Assembly (NCBI RefSeq): GCF_015714725.1
Contig: NZ_WBKM01000320.1
Coordinates: 1-40,217, forward strand
Length of the DNA stretch: 40,217 bases
DNA from: Nostoc sp. WHI
GTDB taxonomy: Bacteria; Cyanobacteriota; Cyanobacteriia; Cyanobacteriales; Nostocaceae
Direction of reading: 5' to 3'
Shown: positions 33,078 to 40,217 of the stretch, piece by piece
Layout of the letters: each line of letters opens with the position of its first letter
Position numbering within the stretch: position 1 is the first letter of the stretch
Notes under the pieces: model-generated
What the model was told of the DNA's origin: nothing
The model's input: only the letters and a program-made list of their open reading frames with translations
Database searches by the model: none
Program-made: the position numbers and the translations under genes

Positions 33078-33210
33078 CTTCAGACTCTAGAAGGCTCAAA
33101 AGTTTTTCTTCCAACTCAGTTAGATAAGGGCGATTCAGCTTACCCAACGACTGCAACAGATTTTTGACCGTCTCCTCCACTGAGTCTGAATACACCCGAT
33201 TGATGCGAAC
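33074..33210 (-). pseudogene. C-terminal remnant of an unknown protein behind DUF3131
   Basis: A frame different from the DUF3131 gene reads AVRINRVYSDSVEETVKNLL and LGKLNRPYLTELEEKLLSLLES to a stop at 33074. The clean helical pattern looks like a real protein end. It begins where the DUF3131 match fails, so it is either the true C-terminus after a frameshift or a piece of another gene joined by deletion. I do not recognise the family. Confidence 0.45.
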
Positions 33211-34037
33211 AGCAGTTCTTTGCCTTTAATAACCGCAGTACCGTACATTTGTCCATTTTTGGTCAGACGCTTGACTTGCCAATGTTTCCAAACGTCTGTA
33301 GAAAGCGATCGCATTTCTGGATACTTTGCTCTGACAATCTTCAGCCAGATTGCCATCCGCCCTAAATCAATGGCTGACCAACCAATTTCTTCGCGTTTTT
33401 CTAGTTGACCATAATTAACGGGTACGAGGGTTTTTGGATTGTAGACCTTGTTAGGTAGTTCCCCTTTGTATAAGGGCATAGATGCTAATGTCTTCAACAT
33501 TTTGCTCATTTTGGCTTCAAATTCAGCCGCAGGCACGATATTGAGTTCTCTAGCACTAACCAAAGCTGCGATCGCTGCTGTCTGATCCCACATACTTACA
33601 GAGGCAAAGCCATCAACAGAATTGACTAAGCCACTTTCATCGTTCCAGTTACGCTGGAAGTATGACCAAGCCTGACGGGCAGTTGTTGTTTCCTCGGGGG
33701 TCAGTTTTCCAACTCCAGGAGCAATGTATGGAATTATCGCTACTGTTAGTTGGTTTTTAGGAATGGGTTGACCTGGTAAAACTACAGATTTCGCATCAAG
33801 GCTGGCAACTATTTCGGCTTCTTTAGCACCAGAGAGGGGACGTTGGGCTTTTTCCGGTTGTACTGACTGTCGTGAAGCAGTGTCGGATTTTGATATTCCA
33901 GCTTTTTCTATAGAAGTTTTGGAAAGTTGCTTAGACCAAATATTTAAAATTGCGATCGCTATTACAGCAGTAACTACTCCTCCGACAGAAGCTGGTATGG
34001 ACAAGCTCTTAGGTGGCGGTTGAAAATCAGAAGTCAT
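33135..34037 (-). pseudogene. DUF3131 protein, C-terminally rearranged (300 aa)
   Basis: N-terminal transmembrane anchor (about residues 15-35, IPASVGGVVTAVIAIAILNIW), a polar linker (36-105), and a DUF3131 domain from about 110: TARQAWSYFQRNWNDESGLVNSVDGFASVSMWDQTAAIAALVSARELNIV and LPNKVYNPKTL are typical of this helical, glucoamylase-like cyanobacterial family. After MYGTAVIKGKE the expected C-terminal part is absent; the frame ends in LLFASIGCIQTQWRRR..., which is read from another gene's frame. So the domain loses its last quarter. Function of the family is not established; it is usually associated with envelope sugar metabolism. Stands alone. Confidence 0.7.
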
Positions 34038-35043
34038 GCAGATAAAAGCCTCATGTTGTAAGTCAGTGTTGCTTGCGTAATTTCACCAAATACATTTTTC
34101 CCAATTTTTAAATCTAATTAACACTCTGCTTTGGGCACGTTTTATCGTCGCTGGGTTCAGTAACGCCTTTTTTCTTTGTCATGTCTTAACAAGCATATAT
34201 TGTGGGCATCATAATCCCAAGCTAAATACATCAGCTAGCAGCCATAAAACTCTTTGGCAGCAAGTTTTTCATTTACAACTACAGTATCCACCTATGGCAA
34301 ATAATTTTAGATGTTATTTCTTTGTTTCTCGATATAGTTTGTACACTGAGTTGATTTTAGAATGCCTACAGATTCAATTGGGAGTAATCTGTAGCGTAGG
34401 TATTTGGACATTAATTGTTGCTATTTGTCAAATGCGCGACCGGAGCGTATGCAGAAACTCAAACTTGCGGCGAATTCAGGCTAGAATTCAGGTTTCGAGT
34501 ACTTGCTCTCGTGCTGGAATGATCCGGCATTGGTGATAATGATCAAGAAATTGCTGGCGAAGTTTCCACAATGGAGGGTTGCATGTGTAGATGAGGTATT
34601 GGTGAAGTGGGAGGAGTAGCACGATTGCCTAACATGGCAAATGCAAGAGTGCGATCGCTTCCATGACACTGGCATCAAGGACAATTACCTGAATCATTCC
34701 GGCACTGTTCAATAGCTTTAAAAGCTCTAGTCCTTATATAGCATAGCTTAGACCAATAAAGCGTACTATTTTGGTATGACCCATATGGAGAGATTTTTAT
34801 AATAAGAAAGGTATTATAAAGTTAGTATGAGGCAATAAAACTATTGCATGAAGGTTAGTTGAATGTTTGCTTAACTTTCTTAACTGTCTTAACTGTCCTT
34901 GCATCGTGGTCATAGCTATAAGAATATATTTGAGTGCAGAAAGTAGAGCGCAATTAGTAGAGTGTGTTAGTAAACGCCCTCCATATATAGAGTGAGTGCG
35001 TTAGTCCTCAGTTGACTATTACTATTGATTTTGAGTAAAAAAT
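34038..35043. other. Gene-free region of about 1 kb
   Basis: Nothing I can support as a gene. Short open frames exist on both strands (for example 34294-34536) but show neither family resemblance nor a good ribosome binding site. An isolated HIP1 octamer lies near 34653. It separates the minus-strand DUF3131 remnant from the plus-strand lamin-tail gene. Confidence 0.5.
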
Positions 35044-35670
35044 ATGACAAATCAGCAAACTCCACAGATAGAAATCACCAATGTTGTCTACAAGAATAAG
35101 GTCAAGAAAACTCAATCTGACGAATACGTTGAGATTACCAATCAGAAAAACACACCCGTCGATGTATCTGGTTGGCAAATTGCTTCAGGGATAGGACGCA
35201 ATAAAGCGTTCACTTTTCCCCAAGGAACAATATTAGCCCCAACTCAGAGCGTGCGGGTTTATACAAATGAGGTACATCCAGAGTCAGGCGGCTTTAGTTG
35301 CGGTAGCGGTATATGCCTTTGGAAAGATTCAGGAGATGAGGTCAGACTTTTAGATGCTCAAGGAAATTTAGTATCGGGTTTAGCCTATGACAGCAAAGGC
35401 AATTTCACAAAAACAACCACTGCTAACGAGAAGGCATCAGCCGTAGACAGAGTTGTCGAAAATCAAAGTACAGATGCAAATATCAAGGAGCTACTAAACA
35501 AATCTGTTTTCATTGAAAATCAAGAGACAAAACGGTATCTATTTTCCGACGGAGAGCCAATCAAAGGACAGCGAGGATATGAAGGTGGCTGGCTAGCATC
35601 AAGCGGCTTTGAAAGTCCTAAAGTCGTTGGCGCTGATGCCAATGAAATATCTAGAAAACAGAAAACATAA
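35044..35670 (+). CDS. Lamin-tail-domain protein (208 aa)
   Basis: Residues 7-115 form a lamin-tail (LTD) immunoglobulin-like fold: IEITNVVYKNKVKKTQSDEYVEITN, then PVDVSGWQI, FTFPQGTILAPTQSVRVYTN and SGDEVRLLDAQGNLVSGLAYD are the diagnostic strands. The remaining 90 residues (KGNFTKTTTANEKASAVDR onwards) are polar and unassigned. No signal peptide is visible, although bacterial LTD proteins are often secreted or DNA-associated. Function unknown. The gene stands alone between two gene-free stretches. Confidence 0.75.
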   Translation: MTNQQTPQIEITNVVYKNKVKKTQSDEYVEITNQKNTPVDVSGWQIASGIGRNKAFTFPQGTILAPTQSVRVYTNEVHPESGGFSCGSGICLWKDSGDEVRLLDAQGNLVSGLAYDSKGNFTKTTTANEKASAVDRVVENQSTDANIKELLNKSVFIENQETKRYLFSDGEPIKGQRGYEGGWLASSGFESPKVVGADANEISRKQKT

Positions 35671-36181
35671 GGAGTTATAGATAAGGTAATAAAAATTGGG
35701 TGTCAAATCACCTTATTTGCAAGTACAATTAAATAATTTTATTTATCAAATGCTGTATTTAAAAAAACTTAAAAGCTTTATACTCTGTACAATATTCATC
35801 TATGGTGGCAACTGTTGGGTAAGCATCTCTTGCCGAATGTTTCAAGATTTGTAATTCTACATCCATTACCCTACTTACCTTTCAGGATTTTCTTTTTTTA
35901 TTCTTTTATTCAAAATAATCGGAAGTGACAGAAGAGGGATAATATATAGGGTTAAACCCTTGCTATTTCCTTGTTTCACGACTTAACGGCAAAAGTCAGC
36001 GCAAGTTACCAGTCCAGGTAGAGACTTCCCCAAATTATAGGTAATTATCATACTCTGGTGCTATAAACTCATGTTCAGATACTAGCTAAATAGTTGAACA
36101 CTTGCATCTTTCTTATAGAGAAAAACAATGCAGATTTAGAAAATAGCTAAGTTAGATGTAACTTCTTTAGGAGTAACCTTC
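35671..36181. other. Intergenic region upstream of the aminotransferase
   Basis: AT-rich, with no open frame worth reporting. It ends in TTAGGAG (36168-36174), the ribosome binding site for the aminotransferase. No convincing terminator after the lamin-tail gene. Confidence 0.45.
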
Positions 36182-37051
36182 GTGATGTTTGAGCCTACAC
36201 AATTAGCCTGGCACAATGGTCGCATCGTCCAGTTAGAGCAAGCTGCACCGTCAATTGCCAGCCACTCCCTTCATTTAGGGATTTCTGTTTTTGACGGTAT
36301 GATGGCCTATTGGAATAACGACCATTACTATATTCATCGCATGAGCGAACATTTTCAACGTCTTCGTCATGGTTCAAAGCATATGGGGCTAGACTTTTTA
36401 TGGTTTGAAGACGAATTAAGTTTAGGAGTTGAATTACTGCTCAAAAAAATTCCTCCCACTAACTACTATATTCGTCCGATTGTTTATCGTCCTAGTCCTC
36501 AAATTAACGTCACCGGCAGTGAAGAGATGCCTGTAGATGTAGCTATCTTTGGTGTTATCGCTCCCCGAAATGTGGATCAGCCTCTTAGTTGTCATATTTC
36601 TCCAGTAGAGCGCGTTTCCAGCCGTGCAATTCCTGTGGCTTGGAAGGTAGGAGGAACTTATGTCAACAGTTATTTAGTTCGGCAGGCTGCAAAGCAAGCA
36701 GGTTTTGATGACGGTCTGATGACTAACAGAGAAGGCAAAATTTTAGAGGCATCAGCTGCTAACTTATTTTTTCTTGATGAAAATAGTATTATTACTCCCT
36801 CTCTTGACCCTGATATTTTCCCTGGGATTACTCGTTTCACAATCATAGACCTGGCAAAATCTTTAGGCATTGAAGTCATAGAGCGAGATGTAAAAATTCC
36901 TGAGGTATTCAATTTTGCAGGGGCTTTCTTAGCATCTACTCTCATGGAGTTAAGACCTATTGATAGGCTGGAAACGGAATATTGGAATTCGTCAAAACAT
37001 CCAATATTTTTAAAATTATTAAAGGAATTTCGTGAAGTTACCCATCAATAG
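36182..37051 (+). CDS. PLP-dependent class IV aminotransferase (289 aa)
   Basis: Fold-type IV aminotransferase related to branched-chain aminotransferase (IlvE), D-amino-acid aminotransferase and aminodeoxychorismate lyase. The PLP lysine is Lys155 in VAWKVGGTYVNSYL, and Glu in GKILEASAANLFF (about 184-196) is the conserved residue after it. The N-terminal HLGISVFDGMMAY and IRP/RP substrate-loop segments match BCAT-like members. Two start codons are next to each other, GTG 36182 and ATG 36185; the latter, with TTAGGAG 10 bp upstream, is slightly more natural. An FMN hydroxy-acid oxidase follows 67 bp downstream on the same strand, so the two may share a 2-oxo/2-hydroxy/2-amino acid pathway. 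Confidence 0.85.
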   Translation: MMFEPTQLAWHNGRIVQLEQAAPSIASHSLHLGISVFDGMMAYWNNDHYYIHRMSEHFQRLRHGSKHMGLDFLWFEDELSLGVELLLKKIPPTNYYIRPIVYRPSPQINVTGSEEMPVDVAIFGVIAPRNVDQPLSCHISPVERVSSRAIPVAWKVGGTYVNSYLVRQAAKQAGFDDGLMTNREGKILEASAANLFFLDENSIITPSLDPDIFPGITRFTIIDLAKSLGIEVIERDVKIPEVFNFAGAFLASTLMELRPIDRLETEYWNSSKHPIFLKLLKEFREVTHQ

Positions 37052-37118
37052 ACGGACAATCATTGATAAAGAAAACATGCAGTCTTATTACACTCTTTTT
37101 CAATACAGTCACTAATTA

Positions 37119-38201
37119 ATGAATCCCAAACTCATCAATCTTTTTGATTACGAATCTCTCGCAAAGCAACGACTGTCTCAAATGGTATTAGATTACTACG
37201 CCAGTGGTGCTTGGGATGAGGTAACGTTGCTCGACAACCGACGTGCTTTTGAACGCTACAAGCTTTGTCCTCGGATGTTAGTGGATGTCAGTCAACAGAA
37301 CTTAAGCACAACAATATTAGGACAACAGCTAGATATACCGATATTAATTGCACCTATGGCATTTCAGTGTTTAGCAGATGCAGAAGGGGAACTAGCAACT
37401 GCCAGATCTGCTGCTGCATTAGGTGCAGGAATGGTTATTAGCACCATGTCAACCAAAAGTTTAGAGGAAGTGGCCGCAGTTAAAAATGAAAATTTCCATC
37501 ATTTGTGGTTCCAACTCTATATTCATCGCGATCGCTCTCTGACGCGTGCTTTAGTTCAAAGGGCGGAAGCTGCTGGTTTCAATGCCTTATGCCTGACAGT
37601 GGACGTACCAGTGTTGGGATGTAGAGAAAGGGATCGGCAAAATCAGTTTACTTTGCCATCTGGTTTGGAATTAGCGAATTTATCTGGCCGCAAAATTCCC
37701 GAAACAGTCGGGGAATCAGGTGTATTTGCCTATGTAGCTCAACAATTCGATCCAGGATTAACGTGGAAAGATATTGATTGGCTGCGATCGCAAACTAATC
37801 TACCTCTGGTAGTTAAAGGAATTTTACGAGCAGATGATGCAGTGCGAGCGGTGGAACATGGAGTCCAGGCAGTAATTGTATCCAATCATGGAGGTCGGCA
37901 ACTAGATGGTGCGATCGCTACCATCGACGCTTTAAGTGATGTTGTTGCTGCGATCGGAGATAGAGTAGACGTATTAGTAGATAGTGGTTTTCGGCGTGGT
38001 ACTGATGTTTTGAAAGCTTTAGCATTAGGTGCAAAGGCCATTTTGATTGGCCGTCCCGTATTGTGGGGATTATCTGTGGCCGGAGAAACTGGTGTTAGGC
38101 ATGTGCTAGAAATATTACGTGATGAGTTAGGGATTGCAATGGCATTAAGTGGCTGTAGAACGATACAAGAGATTGACGTAAGTTTAATCAAGAAGGTTTA
38201 A
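37119..38201 (+). CDS. FMN-dependent alpha-hydroxy-acid oxidase, lactate/glycolate oxidase type (360 aa)
   Basis: TIM-barrel flavoenzyme that oxidises L-2-hydroxy acids to 2-oxo acids. The catalytic His257 and Arg260 are in VSNHGGRQLDG; Lys233 (VVKGIL) contacts FMN; the N-terminal YYASGAWDEVTL and IAPMAFQ segments are diagnostic of the glycolate oxidase/lactate oxidase group. Cyanobacterial members of this type, as in Nostoc sp. PCC 7120, behave mainly as lactate oxidases, so that is the best guess. No membrane segment, so cytoplasmic. It follows the class IV aminotransferase by 67 bp on the same strand and is probably cotranscribed. Frame intact, normal length. Confidence 0.85.
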   Translation: MNPKLINLFDYESLAKQRLSQMVLDYYASGAWDEVTLLDNRRAFERYKLCPRMLVDVSQQNLSTTILGQQLDIPILIAPMAFQCLADAEGELATARSAAALGAGMVISTMSTKSLEEVAAVKNENFHHLWFQLYIHRDRSLTRALVQRAEAAGFNALCLTVDVPVLGCRERDRQNQFTLPSGLELANLSGRKIPETVGESGVFAYVAQQFDPGLTWKDIDWLRSQTNLPLVVKGILRADDAVRAVEHGVQAVIVSNHGGRQLDGAIATIDALSDVVAAIGDRVDVLVDSGFRRGTDVLKALALGAKAILIGRPVLWGLSVAGETGVRHVLEILRDELGIAMALSGCRTIQEIDVSLIKKV

Positions 38202-38411
38202 GCTTTGTCATCAAGTAACGTTTAACATCCAAATGGTTGGAGCATAATTTCAACAATGCACCGACGCAGAAATTCTCCTATATGCTGAGTGCAATTAATT
38301 TTACTTTTTACTCAGCACTCGTTACTCGGCACTCAGCACTGTTTTGGTGAAAAAAATGAATCATACATCATACATAAATATCTTCGGAAAGTCAAAAACT
38401 TGATGATGAGT

Positions 38412-39053
38412 AATACCAATTCACGGAAAGTATGATATACCAAAAAGAATAAGTAAAAAACGAATAAGGTAGCCAGGGTGTATGAAATTAGAGATAAAGG
38501 AATCACAAGAAGAATTGTATAAAATGCTGAGTGAACAAAAAACAGCATCAGGAAAAGAAAGAGTGCAAGCGTTATATCTATTAAAAAGTAAACAAGTAAA
38601 AAGCATAGCAGAATTGGTCAAAATATTGGCAAGAAAAAGAATTACGTTACAGAGGTGGTTAAGATTATATAGAGAAGGTGGAATTAGTAATCTATTATTA
38701 GAGAGAAAAAGCACAGGAAGACCACCACTTATAACAAAAGAAGTCAGAGAGAAATTAGAAAAAGAACTAGAGCAACCAGAAGGATTCAAAAGTTATGAAG
38801 AAATTCGGAGACATTTAGAAGCCTTGGAGGGGATAGAAGTTTCATACAAAGTGGTACATGATACTGTGCATTATAAAATGAAAGCAAAGCTAAAAGTGCC
38901 AAGACCAGTGGGGATAAAACATGATGCAGAAGCGGAAGAAGAATTTAAAAAAAACTACCGCAGACCCTAGAAACCATTAAAAAACACTTCATTCCAGCGA
39001 GTGAACACAGTCGAAAAATACGATACTGGTGTGTAATTCACCTTGAGGAATGA
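38412..39053 (+). mobile_element. IS630-type transposase gene, 3'-truncated, with A_AAA_AAC slip site
   Basis: The frame 38482-38970 gives the helix-turn-helix half of an IS630-like transposase (LLKSKQVKSIAELVKILARKRITLQRWLRLYREGGISNLL, then RKSTGRPPLITKEV and YEEIRRHLEALEGIEVSYKVVHD). At 38944-38952 is A8C, containing the canonical slippery heptamer A_AAA_AAC in frame 0. A -1 shift there continues as LPQTLETIKKHFIPASEHSRKIRYWCV, exactly what family members have before the first catalytic Asp. After YWCV (39031) the match stops and CHAT-gene DNA begins, so the DDE domain is missing. The left end is probably near 38412 (ACCAATTCACGG...). Not active. Confidence 0.75.
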
Positions 39054-40217
39054 AAATGACGTGAGAGTTTGGGTCATTGGGAAGGAGGTTGGCGATGGGA
39101 TCAATAAGTAACTTGTGTAGTTGTTGTAATTGTTTTTTTTGCTCTGCTGTATCATCTACAGGCTCTATCTCAATACTTGCACGTCCTCTAACACCAATGG
39201 ACTCACGGCTGCTAGTAACAAGCTTTGCTAGAGAGGTGTTTAAAGATTTTTTCAGAGCAATGGAGCGAAACTCTACCTTACCTGTAGGCTGGACGACCCA
39301 AATATAGAGGTCTTCATCGGAAACTATGGAGTATTCAACCACAGAGGCATTTTGCGTTCGGGCAATTTGTTTGATTTGCTCAAGATTGATAATGAATTTT
39401 TTTTGCAGAGATTCAAGATTCTGCTGTTGCAGATCGGGGGATAAGCGGGATGCTAATAACTCAATAAATGCTTTTGCTCGTCCCCTTTCAGCTACTTCTA
39501 GCGCCTGATTAGTCTTCTGTTGAGCAACTAAGGCTAATTGTAGAAGTCGGTAAGTGAATTCTTGAGTATCAAAGATGGAGATTTTACTTTCATCAGTTAA
39601 TCCAGGTCGCAGGGATTCCCAAATTTCAACGGCGGCTAGTAGGTTTCTTTCCGCATTGACGTACTGTTTCAAATTATAGTAAGTTCCGCCAACGTTGTTG
39701 AGGGTAGTGCCTTCCTTAGAGCGATCGCCGATTGGTTTAATAATGGCTAAAGCTTGCTGATAGAACTCCAAGGCTTTCGGGTACTGTCCGAGACGGGAGT
39801 AAATCAAGCCAATATTGTTGATGCTTTCTCCAACGCCAGAGCGATCGCCGATTTTTTCACGAATAGCTAAAGCTTGCTGATAGAACTCCAAGGCTTTCGG
39901 GTACTGTCCGAGATGGGAATAAATAAAGCCAATGTTGTTGAGGGTATTGCCAACGCCAGAGCGCTCGCCGATTGGTTTAATAATGGCTAAAGCTTGCTGA
40001 TAGAACTCCAAGGCTTTCGGGTACTGTCCGAGACGGGAGTAAATCAAGCCAATATTGTTGATGCTTTCTCCAACGCCAGAGCGATCGCTGATTTGTTGAC
40101 GAATGGCTAAAGCTTGCTGAAAGAACTCCAAGGCTTTTGGGTACTGTCCGAGACTGTCATAAATTCCGCCAATGTTGTTGAAGGTAGTGCCAACACCTGC
40201 GCGATCGCCGATTTGTT
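38989..40217 (-). pseudogene. TPR-CHAT protein, truncated within CHAT and open at the window edge
   Basis: The frame enters from beyond 40217 and is read on the minus strand. It shows TPR units of 40 residues (LGQYPKALEFYQQALAI repeated), then a helical linker (VEIWESLRPGLTDESKISIFDTQ, ALEVAERGRAKAFIELLASR), then the beginning of a CHAT caspase-like domain (VVEYSIVSDEDLYIWVVQPTG, LLIDPIANLLPND, HVIFIPQGEL). It breaks at GEL and ends in unrelated HTSIVFFDCVHSLE. The CHAT catalytic His and Cys lie further on in the family and are gone. The junction is at about 39031-39036, where IS630 transposase sequence begins on the other strand. Confidence 0.8.
39721..40217 (-). repeat. 120-bp tandem coding repeats (TPR units) with a 240-bp higher-order unit
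   Basis: Each 120-bp unit codes for one 40-residue TPR and carries a HIP1 or near-HIP1 site at the DRS position (about 39720, 39840, 39960, 40080, 40200). Alternate units are the most alike: the 60 bp at 39781-39840 and 40021-40080 are identical, pointing to recent duplication of a two-TPR block. Confidence 0.85.

Noticed and set aside
34294..34536. Possible 80-codon gene in the gene-free 1-kb region
   Set aside because: No ribosome binding site, no fold or family signal, and cysteine/arginine-rich tail typical of random frames.

Overview
The window looks like chromosomal DNA of a filamentous, probably heterocyst-forming cyanobacterium (Nostocales). The evidence is the very frequent HIP1 octamer GCGATCGC, the dispersed palindromic repeats typical of Nostoc-type genomes, and the gene content (cyanobacterial HflX, DUF4383, TPR-CHAT, group II intron and IS200/IS605 debris). 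Genus and species cannot be fixed from the sequence alone.

Layout. Positions 1-3.5 kb: a group II intron fragment, a frameshifted alpha/beta hydrolase, a small ParB-like remnant and an MFS permease. 3.7-7.4 kb: an ATP-grasp ligase, an isoaspartyl peptidase and HflX, all on the minus strand. 7.4-8.2 kb: a MITE and the remains of a ClC chloride channel. 8.2-31.4 kb: a long, mostly minus-strand galactose and galactoside cluster. In transcription order it holds a YtfQ-YtfR-YtfT-YjfF type sugar ABC transporter, a GH2 glycosidase, galT, an M24 peptidase-like gene, galK, a cupin, a PhyH dioxygenase, a GH43 glycosidase, a glycosyltransferase/UDP-galactopyranose mutase fusion, a GH1-RmlD fusion and galE. 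A galactofuranose-type binding protein together with a mutase that makes UDP-galactofuranose suggests uptake, activation and use of galactose or galactofuranose-containing glycans. 31.8-38.2 kb: a PD-(D/E)XK protein, an M15 peptidase, a DUF3131 remnant, a lamin-tail protein and an aminotransferase/FMN oxidase pair. 38.4-40.2 kb: a broken IS630-type transposase fused to the broken end of a TPR-CHAT gene that runs off the window.

The strongest candidate for an undescribed system is a compact four-gene operon at 20256-24102 (minus strand) sitting inside the galactose cluster between galT and the M24 gene. It encodes, in order, an unrecognised 208-aa protein, a QueC-like PP-loop enzyme with a Cys4 zinc site (QatC/Cap9-like), an XRE-HTH protein with an ImmA/IrrE-like domain whose catalytic Glu is replaced by Gly, and a PIN-domain nuclease. 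The first three genes are joined by overlapping or abutting stop/start signals and the fourth follows after 9 bp. The architecture suggests a defence or toxin-antitoxin module.

The second theme is decay. galE, the glycosyltransferase, the GH2 enzyme and ytfR/ytfT each carry a large internal or joining deletion. The hydrolase, the M24 gene and the ytfR start each lack one base, the cupin has an in-frame stop, and tnpB, HflX, DUF3131, IS630 and CHAT are truncated. galK, galT, glf, GH1-RmlD, GH43, PhyH, ytfQ and the four-gene cassette remain open. Either the lineage is losing its galactose pathway, as in a host-associated cyanobacterium, or part of the damage (homopolymer indels) is sequencing error.
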